Shown: positions 50,425 through 59,344 of the stretch, in pieces
Position numbering within the stretch: the first letter of the stretch is position 1
Layout of the letters: every line of letters starts with the position of its first letter
Source: JBBRYW01 sp038253945
GTDB lineage: Bacteria > Actinomycetota > Thermoleophilia > Gaiellales > Gaiellaceae
DNA length: 64,000 nucleotides
NCBI GenBank assembly: GCA_038253945.1
Contig: JBBSGR010000001.1
Coordinates: 124,001-188,000, forward strand
Reading direction: 5' to 3'
The notes under the pieces: generated by a model
What the model saw: the letters and a program-made list of their open reading frames with translations, nothing else
The model's database searches: none
What the model was told of the DNA's origin: nothing
Translations under genes and position numbers: made by a program

Positions 50425-52032
50425 TCAGCCGCGCCGCAGCGGTACCGCGGCGGGGCGAGCCGTGCGCCGAGAGCCGCGCGGCCCCTCGCTCCCGAGGCTC
50501 GTGTAGGTCACCCGGGAGCTCAGTGCGCTTCGCAGCGAGCCGGGGTCGAGCCCGCTCGCCGACGAGATGTCGGAGACATGGAGCAGGATCGCGCCCGGCT
50601 CGGGAACCGCCGAGCCTTCCGGGAGGTCGCCGGTCGCGACCGCGGGACCGGTGAAGGCGGCGGCGAAGACGCTCAGCGTCTGAACGTGCCGCCACCCCGC
50701 GAGGTAGGCGGTCGGGTTGACCGCGCCGTCGTAACCCAGTCCGAGCAGCGAGCGCGGATGGATCTCGAAGTGCAGGTGGTACGGGGTCGTGCGGGCATCG
50801 CCGGTGTTGCCGACGAAGCCGAGCACGTCTCCCGCGCTCACTCGGGCTCCGTTCACGCCAAGGGGCGAGTACGCCGAGAGATGCGCGTAATAGAACTGGT
50901 TGCCGTGACGGTCGCGTAGCCACAGTCGGTTCCCGCCGATCGGAATCCAGCCGACGGAGAAGACCGTGCCGTCTCCGGCCGCGAGCACGGGTGTGCCGAG
51001 CGGCGCGAAGATGTCGTCTCCGTGGTGCCACGAGACGTCGGCCCGTGCAGCGCCGTACGTGTCGCTGAAGGACGCCGGGCCGAAGACGGGGAAGACGCGA
51101 TCCCCGGCCCCGAGCGGTGGCGTCACGAGCAGTGGGCCGTGGCTCGAGAACGGCGCCTGCCGGCGTGTCCCCCTTCGCGCGGGCGGCTGCGCGCGGCGAA
51201 CCCTGCGCTGCGCCCCGGACGCGCCGTCGTGCCCCCTCTCGCGCCGGACGTGCGGCGTGGGCGCTTCCGGTGCAGCGGGCGGGGGCGGAGCCGGCGGGGG
51301 CGGTGCGGCGGGCGGGGGCGGGGGCGGGGGCTGTGCGGGGGGCGCTGCCGTGGAGGTCGTGGGCGCCGGCGCGACGCTGCGTGCGGCGGCCTCCGCCGAG
51401 CCAACGAGAATGTGAGCTCCGCTCGGCAGGTCGCCGTGCGGCGCGGTGAGCGAGATGTCGAGAACCGTGATGGCTGCGCTCGAGGGTTTCGAGCCGCCTC
51501 CAACCCCCGCGGCGGTCGCCGCGCGCAGCAGCGTGGCGGTCCCCCAGTCGGCAAGCTCGATCTCGTCGCCGGCGACCGGCGACACCGGCTGCCCGAGCAC
51601 GACGAGGCGCGAGACCGACGAGCCGGCCGTACCGGCCGATACCGCTCGAGGCCCGGCCGCCGCCTTCGCGCGGGCCGAGACCCGCGCAGCCGTGATCTCG
51701 CCTCCGAACAGCGAAAGGGCCGACACGTCGCTCGAGGCCTGGGCGCTCGCGGTCTCGCCACTCGAGACCAGAGCGCTCGCGGTCACCGCGCCCGACGAGA
51801 CGGTCGCTCCTGCGACGCCATAGTCGAAGCCCGCGCCGAAGGCCACGGAGTCGGGGGGAGCCGAGACGCTCTCGGTGCCGGCGGCGGCCGTTCCCGGAAG
51901 CACGATCCGGATCGCGAGCGCCCTTGCCGAGGTCGGCTGCGGCCCGCGGGAAGGCGCCGACGCGCCCGCGGCGCCCGCAAGTGCGAGCAGCGCTCCAGCC
52001 GCCGTGGCGAGCCGAAAGCGTGGGCGGGCCAT
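50425..52032 (-). CDS. Secreted M23 metallopeptidase with long N-terminal region
   Basis: A 535-residue exported protein with a signal sequence (1-24). About 25-220 is Ala/Ser-rich beta structure, then comes a Pro/Ala-rich linker (about 222-265) and an M23 (LytM) domain (about 300-450). Zinc ligands are in SWHHGDDIFAP (H-x3-D) and HLHFEIHP. A beta region and an Arg-rich tail end the protein. M23 domains usually cut peptidoglycan cross-bridges, or act as activators when residues are missing; here the ligand set looks complete. It has the same secretion style as the SpoIID and S8 proteins. Confidence 0.85.
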   Translation of the reverse strand: MARPRFRLATAAGALLALAGAAGASAPSRGPQPTSARALAIRIVLPGTAAAGTESVSAPPDSVAFGAGFDYGVAGATVSSGAVTASALVSSGETASAQASSDVSALSLFGGEITAARVSARAKAAAGPRAVSAGTAGSSVSRLVVLGQPVSPVAGDEIELADWGTATLLRAATAAGVGGGSKPSSAAITVLDISLTAPHGDLPSGAHILVGSAEAAARSVAPAPTTSTAAPPAQPPPPPPPAAPPPPAPPPPAAPEAPTPHVRRERGHDGASGAQRRVRRAQPPARRGTRRQAPFSSHGPLLVTPPLGAGDRVFPVFGPASFSDTYGAARADVSWHHGDDIFAPLGTPVLAAGDGTVFSVGWIPIGGNRLWLRDRHGNQFYYAHLSAYSPLGVNGARVSAGDVLGFVGNTGDARTTPYHLHFEIHPRSLLGLGYDGAVNPTAYLAGWRHVQTLSVFAAAFTGPAVATGDLPEGSAVPEPGAILLHVSDISSASGLDPGSLRSALSSRVTYTSLGSEGPRGSRRTARPAAVPLRRG

Positions 52033-52080
52033 GGATCCATTATCCCCACGCCCGCCGACGGCTTTCCCCAGCGCTGATAG

Positions 52081-52095
52081 TGAGAATCACTCTCA
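52081..52095 (+). promoter_or_regulatory. Fur/Zur-type operator
   Basis: TGAGAATCACTCTCA has the 7-1-7 inverted-repeat form of Fur-family boxes (TGAGAAT-n-ATTCTCA with one mismatch). TATAGA at 52096-52101 follows directly and could be the -10, with CTGATA at 52074-52079 as a weak -35, so the box would sit in the promoter spacer. It controls the regulator-ZIP pair and is likely autoregulatory. Confidence 0.6.
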
Positions 52096-52170
52096 TATAG
52101 ACTCGCGGTCATCGCCGAGCCCAACAAGCAGCTGGAGCCGAAGACGCTGAGGCTTCCCCCGCCCGCCAGG

Positions 52171-52539
52171 TTGACGCCGCCGCGCCGGGCTCTACTCGAA
52201 GCGATCGCGCGCCGGCCCGGCGGGTTCACCGTCGTCGAGCTCTACGACGACGCGCGACGCGACCATGCCGGCCTCGGGCTGGCCACGGTCTACCGGACGC
52301 TCGAGCTGCTCCGCCGCCACGGCCTCGTCCGCCGGCTCGCGGGCGGCGGCACGCCGACCTACCTCCGCTGTCATCCCGGTCACCACCACCACCTCGTCTG
52401 CCTGAGCTGTGGCGCGGTCGAGGAGACGGATCTCTGCGCCGTCCCTCCCTCCGCCGAGGTACGACGCAGGCACGGGTTCCGCTCGGAGGCACACGAGGTC
52501 GACATCTACGGCACCTGCGGGCGGTGCCTGGCCGCATGA
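52171..52539 (+). CDS. Fur-family metal-responsive regulator (Zur/Fur type)
   Basis: A 122-residue winged-helix regulator. LTPPRRALLEAIARRPGGFTVVELYDDAR and LGLATVYRTLELLRRHGLV form the DNA-binding domain. RCHPGHHHHLVCLSC (regulatory His/Cys site) and a C-terminal CGRC give the paired structural-zinc cysteines. Zur, Fur and Mur cannot be told apart by sequence alone, but coupling to a ZIP transporter points to zinc or manganese. The only in-frame start after the stop at 52081 is TTG 52171, making the N-terminal helix short. It overlaps the ZIP gene by 4 bases. Confidence 0.85.
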   Translation: MTPPRRALLEAIARRPGGFTVVELYDDARRDHAGLGLATVYRTLELLRRHGLVRRLAGGGTPTYLRCHPGHHHHLVCLSCGAVEETDLCAVPPSAEVRRRHGFRSEAHEVDIYGTCGRCLAA

Positions 52540-53255
52540 CCTGGGTCGTCATCCCGCTTGCTCTCCTCACGGGTATCTCGACGCTGATCGGGGGTGGCGC
52601 GGCGCTCCGCTTTCAGCGCGACCTGACCACCGCGATCGCCCTCTCCGGCGGGATCGTCGTCTCGGTCGCGCTGTTCGACGTCCTCCCCGAGGCGCTCGAC
52701 GCGGTCGGCAACTCCACGCGCGTTTGCGCGCTCGTCGGCGCAGGGTTCCTCGGCTTCTTCCTCATAGAGCGGTTGCTCGTCCTGCACCATCGCGACGAGA
52801 CCGACCAGGCGCGCGCCCATGCGCAGGTCGGGGCATTCGGAGCGGCCGGGCTCTCGGCGCACAGCTTCGTCGACGGCCTCGGGATCGGGATCGCCTTCAC
52901 GCTCAGCACGGCGACCGGCCTGCTCGTCTTCCTCGCCGTCATCGCCCACGATTTCGCCGACGGGCTCAATACCGTCAGCTTCGTCCTGCGGCAGTCGGGC
53001 GACCGGCGCCGTGCGATCCGCTGGCTCGCGATCGACGCGCTCGCCCCCGTGATCGGGGCCGCCATCGGCACCTCGATCTCTCTGTCGGAGAGCTCGCTCG
53101 GGTACCTGCTGGCGATCTACGCGGGCTTCTTCCTCTTCATGGGCGCGACCGACCTGCTGCCGCACGCCCACGAGCACCCGTCGTCCTCGCGCGTCGCGCT
53201 GACGACCCTCGGATTCGCGTTCACCTTCGCGGTCGCTCTGCTCGCTCGCGCATAG
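52536..53255 (+). CDS. ZIP-family divalent metal transporter
   Basis: A 239-residue membrane protein with eight predicted helices. The metal-path motifs are HSFVDGLGIG and HDFADGLNT in helices IV and V, with VLPEAL on helix II. ZIP proteins import Zn2+, Mn2+ or Fe2+ into the cytosol. It is co-translated with the Fur-family gene (ATGA), and the shared box at 52081 gives a simple metal-sensing import circuit (inference). Its 3' end overlaps the convergent TauE-type gene by 35 bases. Confidence 0.87.
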   Translation: MTWVVIPLALLTGISTLIGGGAALRFQRDLTTAIALSGGIVVSVALFDVLPEALDAVGNSTRVCALVGAGFLGFFLIERLLVLHHRDETDQARAHAQVGAFGAAGLSAHSFVDGLGIGIAFTLSTATGLLVFLAVIAHDFADGLNTVSFVLRQSGDRRRAIRWLAIDALAPVIGAAIGTSISLSESSLGYLLAIYAGFFLFMGATDLLPHAHEHPSSSRVALTTLGFAFTFAVALLARA

Positions 53256-53631
53256 GCGCGGGCCGCGGGCGAAGAGCACGCCAGGCGATCTGGGCCGCAA
53301 CGACGATCAGGAGGCCGCCGAACAGCCGGCGGAGGACATCCTCCGGAAGCGCGGTGGCGATCCGGACGCCAACCTCGACGCCGACCACCGCAGCCAGCCC
53401 GAGGCCCAGCGCGGCCCGCCAGCGAACGTTGCCGTAGCGATGCTGCCGCCACGAGCCCGCCACCACGGTCGGGAGGATCGCGAGCAGCGAGCTGGCCTCG
53501 GCGTTCAGCTGTCCGAGTCCCAGCCCAAGCGCGAGCGTGGGCACGAAGAGAACGCCACCACCGACACCGAAGAGGCCCGCGAGCACGCCGCCGGCGAAGC
53601 CCAGGAGCCCGACGAGGAGGACGGCGGTCAC
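53221..53631 (-). CDS. TauE/SafE-type transporter, half-size subunit (second)
   Basis: A 136-residue protein with four TM helices and the family repeat motif FGVGGGVLFVPTLALGLGL near the start. A full TauE/SafE protein has about eight helices with this motif in each half; here each half is a separate gene. It ends in an Arg-rich tail. Its GTG overlaps the stop of the preceding half by 4 bases, so a heterodimer is likely. The family exports sulfite or organosulfonates; the substrate here is unknown. Confidence 0.8.
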   Translation of the reverse strand: MTAVLLVGLLGFAGGVLAGLFGVGGGVLFVPTLALGLGLGQLNAEASSLLAILPTVVAGSWRQHRYGNVRWRAALGLGLAAVVGVEVGVRIATALPEDVLRRLFGGLLIVVAAQIAWRALRPRPAPMRERAERPRR

Positions 53632-53969
53632 ACGATCAGCCTCACGCCGACAGCCGCAAGCAGGAAGGCGAACGCGAGGCTCAGCGTGCGCGTCGCGAGC
53701 CGCTGCTGCAGCGCGGAGCCCGCCACCGCGCCGAAGGCTGCGGGGATGCCAACGAGCGCCGCAGGGCCCACCTCGACATGTCCGCGCGTCGCGTAGGATG
53801 CCGTGCCCGCCAGCGCGATGATTCCGATCGCCGCGAGCGAGGTTCCCGTCGCAGGACGGGGAGCGAACTTCAGCACGACGACGAGCAGCGGCACGATCAC
53901 GACTCCGCCCCCGACGCCGAAGAGCGCACTGAAGAGGCCGGCCACGAGCCCGATGGCGACGAGCCTCAT
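53628..53969 (-). CDS. TauE/SafE-type transporter, half-size subunit (first)
   Basis: A 113-residue protein with four TM helices: GLVAGLFSALFGVGGGVVIVPLLVVVLKF contains the G-x-G-G-G motif, and AATGTSLAAIG-like residues follow. It is the upstream partner of the half-gene at 53221. Both halves carry the same motif, as the two repeats of a single full-length protein would. The divergent otsB starts 19 bases away. Confidence 0.8.
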   Translation of the reverse strand: MRLVAIGLVAGLFSALFGVGGGVVIVPLLVVVLKFAPRPATGTSLAAIGIIALAGTASYATRGHVEVGPAALVGIPAAFGAVAGSALQQRLATRTLSLAFAFLLAAVGVRLIV

Positions 53970-53987
53970 CGACCGTATTGTAGGCCC

Positions 53988-54707
53988 GTGAGCGCTCCGG
54001 AGGTTCTCGCGCTACTTGCTGCTGACCCGCGGAGGGCGGCCCTGTTCCTCGACATCGACGGCACGCTCGCGCCGATCGTCGAGCGGCCGGAGGACGCCCG
54101 TGTCCCCGAGGACGCCCGTGCCGAGCTGGAACGGTTGGCCGCGCGCTACGCGCTCGTCGCCTGCGTCAGCGGCCGAGCCGGCGCCGACGCCGCCAAGCTG
54201 GTTGGCGTCGACGACCTCGTCTACGTCGGCGTCCACGGCCTCGAGCTCGCCCCGGAGGCAAAGCGGTGGATCGAGCCGCTGCGACGGTTCGCTTCGACGG
54301 TGGACTGGCCCGCCGAGAACAAGGGGGTCACCCTCTCTTTCCACTACCGAGGCGTCTCGGACGAAGCGGCCGCGCGGGCCGACCTCGAGACGGTAGCGGA
54401 GCGCGCGCGGGCCGCCGGATTCGTCGCGAGCTTCGGCCGAAAGGTGCTCGAGCTCCGGCCCCCGATCGACGCGGACAAGGGAACCGCGGTCCGTGCGCTA
54501 CTCGCGGAGCGATCCATCTCGCGCGCGCTGTACGCGGGCGACGACACGACCGACCTCGACGCGTTTCGCGGCCTCAGAGAGGCCGGGCTCGAGCTCGCTG
54601 TCCGCGTTGCCGTCACCTCGCCGGAGGGACCCGACGAGCTTCTGCGAGCAGCGGATCTGGTCGTCGAGAGCCCCGCCGCGCTCGTCGAGATGCTTCGCTC
54701 CCTGTAG
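53988..54707 (+). CDS. otsB: Trehalose-6-phosphate phosphatase
   Basis: A 239-residue HAD-superfamily phosphatase. Motif I is FLDIDGTLAPI, motif II contains VSGRAGADA, and motif III/IV is AGDDTTDLDAF, with the cap strand ELRPPIDADKG typical of OtsB. It removes phosphate from trehalose-6-phosphate. No otsA is next to it. It is likely linked to trehalose turnover by the GH15 enzyme at 5315 (inference). GTG 53988 is used. Confidence 0.92.
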   Translation: MSAPEVLALLAADPRRAALFLDIDGTLAPIVERPEDARVPEDARAELERLAARYALVACVSGRAGADAAKLVGVDDLVYVGVHGLELAPEAKRWIEPLRRFASTVDWPAENKGVTLSFHYRGVSDEAAARADLETVAERARAAGFVASFGRKVLELRPPIDADKGTAVRALLAERSISRALYAGDDTTDLDAFRGLREAGLELAVRVAVTSPEGPDELLRAADLVVESPAALVEMLRSL

Positions 54708-54719
54708 GGGGCGCCTGCC

Positions 54720-56027
54720 TCAGCCCACGAGAGCAGCTTCGCGGCGAAGCACGTCCCACGCACGCCGCACGTCGCCCTCGGCGGTACGCGCGTTGCCCAC
54801 GGCGAGGCGAAGGACGGTGTGGCCGCGAAGCTTCGTCGAGGAGAGGAAGATCTCGCCGCTTGCGTTCACTCGCTCGACGAGTGCCTCGTTTGCCTCGTCG
54901 CTGCCTTCGCGCCGGAAGCAGACGAGCGAGAAGAGCCGCGGCGCAGCCAGCTCCCAGCCCGGCGCCTCGCGGACCCAGCCCTCGAAGAGGGTCGCCAGCC
55001 GCACTGCCTCACGAATACGCTCCTGCACGCCTTCGCGCCCGTAACAGCGCAGGACCGCCCAGAGCTTCAGAGCGCGGAACCGGCGGCCGAGCGCCGGCCC
55101 GTACTCGCTCAGGTTCGTCGCCTCCTCGACCGTCCGCAGGTAGTCGGGCACGAGGCTGAACGCAGCACGAAGAGCCTCCGGCCGGCTCGTCCAGAGGCAG
55201 GAGCAGTCGGCGGGCACGAAGAGCCACTTGTGCGGATTGACGACGAGGGAGTCGGCCCGCTCGACCCCGGCCGACGACCAGCGGAACTCGGGACAGACCC
55301 AGCTCGAGCCGGCGTAGGCCGCATCGACGTGGAGCCACACGCCGGCCGCCTCGCACGCGTTCGCCATCGCCGGAACCGGATCGACCGAGCTGGTCGAGGT
55401 CGTGCCGACGGTGGCGACGGCGGCGCACGCGTCGTCCAGGTCGAGCAGATCCGGGCGGAGCCGAAACTCGCTGTCGACCGGAATCTTCCGCAGCTGCAGG
55501 TCGAGGAGACGCACTGCCTTGTCGACGGATGCATGGGCCTCCTCCGAGCAGACGACGACCCGGCGATCCGGCCGAGCGTGGCGTGCCGCCGCCAGGGCGG
55601 CCGTCGTCGAGGTCGAAGCCGTGTCCTCGATGTGCCCGTGCCAGGCCTCCGGAAGCCCCAGCAGTTGCGCCGTCCAGTCGAGGACGAGCTCCTCGAGCTC
55701 GGTCAGGGCCGGAGACGTCCGCCACACGAAGCCGACGGCGTTGAGCCCGGCCGCGAGCAGCTCGGCGAGGATCCCGGGCTCGGAGCCGGTCGTCGCGAAA
55801 TAGGCGAAGAAGCGCGGGCTCTGCCAGTGAGTGATCCCGGGAAGCAGGATCTCGTCGAGGTCACGCAGCACGTCGGCGAAGGGCTCCCCCCGATCGGGCG
55901 CGGCGGCGGGCAGCCGCGAGCGCACCTCTCCGGGAGCCACCCGGGCGAGGACGGGCAGCTCCCCCACGCGCTCGAGATAGCTCGCCACCCAGTCGACTGC
56001 GGCCGCGCCGTCGTCGCGAAAGCTCAT
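54720..56027 (-). CDS. PLP-dependent group II decarboxylase (aromatic L-amino-acid decarboxylase-like)
   Basis: A 435-residue fold-I enzyme: ILLPGITHWQSPRFFAYFATTGS, LVVCSEEAHASVDKA-type strand (VVVCSEEAHASVDKA), LHVDAAYAGSSWVCPE and the Schiff-base NPHKWLFVPADCS with Lys are hallmarks. It decarboxylates an aromatic amino acid such as Trp, Tyr or DOPA, or glutamate; the NPHKW and HVDAAYAGS spacing favours the aromatic group. The length is normal. Its ATG overlaps the polX stop by 4 bases, a functionally odd pairing. Confidence 0.88.
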   Translation of the reverse strand: MSFRDDGAAAVDWVASYLERVGELPVLARVAPGEVRSRLPAAAPDRGEPFADVLRDLDEILLPGITHWQSPRFFAYFATTGSEPGILAELLAAGLNAVGFVWRTSPALTELEELVLDWTAQLLGLPEAWHGHIEDTASTSTTAALAAARHARPDRRVVVCSEEAHASVDKAVRLLDLQLRKIPVDSEFRLRPDLLDLDDACAAVATVGTTSTSSVDPVPAMANACEAAGVWLHVDAAYAGSSWVCPEFRWSSAGVERADSLVVNPHKWLFVPADCSCLWTSRPEALRAAFSLVPDYLRTVEEATNLSEYGPALGRRFRALKLWAVLRCYGREGVQERIREAVRLATLFEGWVREAPGWELAAPRLFSLVCFRREGSDEANEALVERVNASGEIFLSSTKLRGHTVLRLAVGNARTAEGDVRRAWDVLRREAALVG

Positions 56028-57724
56028 CGGCGGAGACGCTCGATCTCTTTCCAGGTGCGGGTGTTCACAACATGCTCCTTCGTCAGCCAGCCACGCCGGG
56101 CCTGCGAGACGCCGAGCTCCACGTAGGCGAGACTGTCCGTCCCGTGGGCGTCGCTCGAGACCGTAACCGGCACGCCCGCCTCGGCCACGAGCCGCGCATT
56201 GACGTCGCGCAGGTCGAGCCGATCCGGCTGGGAATTGATCTCGAGGAACGTGCCGGTACGAAGCGCGGCCTCCACGACGCGCTCGAGGTCGATCTGCGCG
56301 GGCCCACGCTTGTTGATACGGCGTCCGGTCAGGTGGCCGATGCAGGCGACGCGCAGGTTCTCCATCGCCGCGGTCACACGCTCGGTGATGTCCGCGGCGA
56401 GCCCGGCGTGCACCGAGGCCATCACCCAGTCGGCGCCTGCGAGCTCCTCGTCGGAGACATCGACGGAGCCGTCAGCGCGGATGTTCGCCTCGACGCCCTT
56501 GAGCAGGCGGAAGGGGGCCAGGTCGCGATTGAGCGCGTCGATCACCTCCCACTGAGCTGCGAGCCGACCCTCCCGCATGTAGTGGGCGTGATCGGTGACG
56601 GCGAGGTATGCGTAGCCTCGCGCCCGGGCTGCGAGCGCCATCGCCTCCAGGCTGTCACGCCCGTCGGTCGACCAGTCGGTGTGCGCGTGGAGATCGCCCC
56701 GCAGGTCAGCCGCATCCACGAGGACGGGCAACTCGCCGCGACGCGCCGCCGGGAGCTCGCTGCCCCCCTCGCGCAGCTCGGGAGGGACGAACTGGTACCC
56801 GAGGCGCTCGTACACGGCCGGCTCGTCCGCCGCGGTGAAGAGGGTGTCCGCCTCGATGTCGTGAATGCCGTACTCCGACACTGAGAGACCGCGCCGGACC
56901 GCGTCCTCTCGCAGCGCGACGTTGTGCTCCTTCGAGCCCGTGAAGTGCTGCAGGAGATTCCCGTAGCACTCGGGCGGCACGACGCGGAGATCGAAGCGAA
57001 GGCCGTCGTGAGAGACGACGGTGGCCTTCGTCGGGCCCTTCGCAACCACCTCCTGCACCCAGGTGAGCTTCGTGAAATAGTCGATGAGCGCGGGCGGATC
57101 GGCAGCCGTGGCGATGATGTCGAGGTCCCGGACGGTCTCCTTCCGGCGCCTGGCGCTTCCGGCCTCGGAAACGCGCTCTGCCGCAGGATGCTCGCGGAGG
57201 ATCGAGACGACGGCGAGCAGCGGGGGCAACCCGCGGCCGAGCAGCGTGCCGCTTGCCCGTTCCGGCTCGACCGTGAGCGCGCGCAGCAGGTTCTCCTCGG
57301 TCTTCGCCCCGAGGCCGGCGAGCCCGCGGAGACGTTGCGCCTCGGCCGCCTGTCGCAGCTCGTCGAGCGTGGTCACGCCGAGCTCCTGCCAGATCCGCTT
57401 TGCCGTCTTCGGCCCCAGGCCCGGGAGGCGTAGGAACGAGACGACGCCCTCGGGAATGCGCCCGCGCCGCTTCGTGAGCGCGTCCATCTCGCCGCTCGCG
57501 ACCATCTGCACGATCTTGTCCTGGATCGTCTTGCCGATTCCCGGCAGGTCCTTGGCCCGGCCGTCGAGCGCCAGCTGAGCCACACCTCCGGGCGTCTCGC
57601 GAATCCGCGTCGCCGCGCGCCGGTAGGCGATCACTCGGAACGATGCCTCCCCTTCGATCTCGAGCAGGTCGCCGAGCAGCTCGAGCTGCTCGGCGATCTG
57701 GTCGTTGCGGGGCAGCTCGGCCAC
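56024..57724 (-). CDS. polX: PolX-family DNA polymerase with PHP domain
   Basis: A 566-residue polymerase. Helix-hairpin-helix segments (LPGIGKTIQDKIV and LPGLGPKTAKRIW) come first. The palm follows with catalytic Asp in RDLDIIATA and a later Asp (LRFDLRVV). A C-terminal PHP domain (about 325-566) has DLHAHTDWSTDG, TDHAHYMREG, and SDAHGTDSLAY, the metal-binding His/Asp sets needed for 3'-5' exonuclease activity. It is thought to act in base-excision gap filling. GTG 57724 directly precedes the first helix. It is divergent from the GT2 gene. Confidence 0.93.
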   Translation of the reverse strand: MAELPRNDQIAEQLELLGDLLEIEGEASFRVIAYRRAATRIRETPGGVAQLALDGRAKDLPGIGKTIQDKIVQMVASGEMDALTKRRGRIPEGVVSFLRLPGLGPKTAKRIWQELGVTTLDELRQAAEAQRLRGLAGLGAKTEENLLRALTVEPERASGTLLGRGLPPLLAVVSILREHPAAERVSEAGSARRRKETVRDLDIIATAADPPALIDYFTKLTWVQEVVAKGPTKATVVSHDGLRFDLRVVPPECYGNLLQHFTGSKEHNVALREDAVRRGLSVSEYGIHDIEADTLFTAADEPAVYERLGYQFVPPELREGGSELPAARRGELPVLVDAADLRGDLHAHTDWSTDGRDSLEAMALAARARGYAYLAVTDHAHYMREGRLAAQWEVIDALNRDLAPFRLLKGVEANIRADGSVDVSDEELAGADWVMASVHAGLAADITERVTAAMENLRVACIGHLTGRRINKRGPAQIDLERVVEAALRTGTFLEINSQPDRLDLRDVNARLVAEAGVPVTVSSDAHGTDSLAYVELGVSQARRGWLTKEHVVNTRTWKEIERLRR

Positions 57725-57742
57725 GGCCGCGATGATAAGGGC

Positions 57743-58459
57743 GTGACCGCAGTCGTCTGCCTGCCGACCTACAACGAGCGCCAGAACCTCGAGCCGATGC
57801 TGCGCTCGCTCGGGAACGTGCTGCCCGAAGGTAGCCGCATCCTCGTCATCGACGACGGCTCGCCCGACGGGACGGGCGAGCTGGCCGACCGGCTCGCGGC
57901 CGAGCTTCCGTTCGTCCAAGTGCTGCACCGGACCCGGAAGGAAGGCCTCGGCCCCGCATACGTTGCCGGCTTTCGCCACGCGCTCGCCGGGGACGCGGAG
58001 TTGATTCTCGAGATGGACTGCGACTTCTCGCACGACCCGGCGGACGTAGCTCGGCTGATCGCCGCCTCCGAGCGCGCGGACCTCGTCCTCGGGTCGCGCT
58101 ACGTCGACGGCGGCAGGGTCGTCAACTGGGGCGCCGTCCGGCGACTCGTGTCGGCGGGCGGATCGCTCTACGCGCGGCTCCTGCTCGGCCTCCCTGTCCG
58201 CGACCTGACCGGCGGGTTCAAGTGCTACCGCCGCCGCGTGCTCGAGACGATCGACCTGAACGCGGTCGGATCGCACGGATACACGTTCCAGATCGAGACG
58301 ACCTACCGCACGTTGCGGGCGGGATTCCACGTCGTCGAGATCCCGATCTCCTTCGTCGACAGGACCGTCGGCATTTCGAAGATGAGCCGCTCTATCGTGC
58401 TCGAAGCGATCTGGAAGGTGCCCGCTCTGCGACTGGCAGCCCTACTCGGGCGCCTGTAG
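57743..58459 (+). CDS. Polyprenol-phosphate mannose synthase-like GT2
   Basis: A 238-residue glycosyltransferase family 2 protein: VVCLPTYNERQNLEPML, VIDDGSPDGTGE, the DxD-type metal motif LEMDCDFSHDP, and DLTGGFKCYRRRVLETI match dolichol/polyprenol-phosphate mannosyltransferase (Ppm1/DPM1-like). No acyltransferase domain is fused, and no TM tail follows. It would make the lipid-linked mannose donor. The last 18 bases overlap the thiL gene end. GTG 57743 is the start. Confidence 0.87.
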   Translation: MTAVVCLPTYNERQNLEPMLRSLGNVLPEGSRILVIDDGSPDGTGELADRLAAELPFVQVLHRTRKEGLGPAYVAGFRHALAGDAELILEMDCDFSHDPADVARLIAASERADLVLGSRYVDGGRVVNWGAVRRLVSAGGSLYARLLLGLPVRDLTGGFKCYRRRVLETIDLNAVGSHGYTFQIETTYRTLRAGFHVVEIPISFVDRTVGISKMSRSIVLEAIWKVPALRLAALLGRL

Positions 58460-59344
58460 GAAGTGGTCCCAACCGGCGAGCTGCCTCGGCTCACCTGCGA
58501 GCAGCAGCTCGACCCCGGACCCCTCGACGCACCGGCCCACGACCGGGAAGCCGGTCGAGCCCGCGGCGTCGGCAGGAAGCGCCGCCAGCAGCTCGTAGTC
58601 CTCGCCGAAGCCACAGGCAAGCCACCACACGTCCTCCCCAGCGCGCTCGGCGACCTCGACCACGCCGCCGGCAATCGGCACCCGCTCGAGCTCGAGCTCG
58701 AGCCTGCACCCTGAGCGGGCGGCAACGTGGGTCGAATCCGCCGCGAGGCCGTCCGAGAGGTCGAGCATCGCGTGCGCGATCCGAGCGAGCCTCGCCCCCT
58801 CGGCGAGACGGATGGGCGGCCGGCGATGCTGCAACGCGAGCGGGCTGTCGATTCCGTCTCGCAGAGCTACAAACCCGGCCGCGGATGCGCCGAGCGGCCC
58901 GGTGACGACCAGCACGTCCCCCGATCTCGCCCCCGCGCGGCCCGGCACTCGATCCGAGCGCCCGAGCGCGGTGACGACGATCGACACGCGCTCGCTGGAG
59001 GTCGTATCGCCTCCGACGATCGGGACGCCGTGCTCAGCGAGCCCCTCGTAGAGCTCGACCGCCGATTCCAGAAGTAGCTGCGGGGGCGCGGCCAGCGTCA
59101 CGAGCAGAGCCTCGGGCTCGGCGCCCGAGGCGGCGAGATCGCTGAGGTTGACCGCCGCCGCCTTGTAGCCGAGATCGCGCCAGGACGTCCAGTCGAGACG
59201 AAAGTGGACGCCCTCGACCAGCGCATCCTGGGTCACGACGAGACCGTCGCGAAGCTCGGCTGCGTCGTTCTCGATTCCTCTCGCGAGCCCGCGACGCTGG
59301 AGCTCGTGCAGCAGGCCGAGCTCGCCGGTGTCAGACAGCCGCAC
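58442..59344 (-). CDS. thiL: Thiamine-monophosphate kinase
   Basis: A 300-residue AIR-synthase-fold kinase. NDAAELRDGLVVTQDALVEGVHFR (in pieces) is the nucleotide/metal region. GYKAAAVNLSDLAASGAEPEALL, VGGDTTSS, MLDLSDGLAADSTHV and CGFGEDYELLAAL are ThiL hallmarks. It phosphorylates thiamine-P to the active thiamine-PP. The usual GDDAAVL motif reads IENDAAEL, so one Asp ligand is Asn. GTG 59344 overlaps the thiE end by 14 bases. Confidence 0.88.
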   Translation of the reverse strand: MRLSDTGELGLLHELQRRGLARGIENDAAELRDGLVVTQDALVEGVHFRLDWTSWRDLGYKAAAVNLSDLAASGAEPEALLVTLAAPPQLLLESAVELYEGLAEHGVPIVGGDTTSSERVSIVVTALGRSDRVPGRAGARSGDVLVVTGPLGASAAGFVALRDGIDSPLALQHRRPPIRLAEGARLARIAHAMLDLSDGLAADSTHVAARSGCRLELELERVPIAGGVVEVAERAGEDVWWLACGFGEDYELLAALPADAAGSTGFPVVGRCVEGSGVELLLAGEPRQLAGWDHFLQAPE

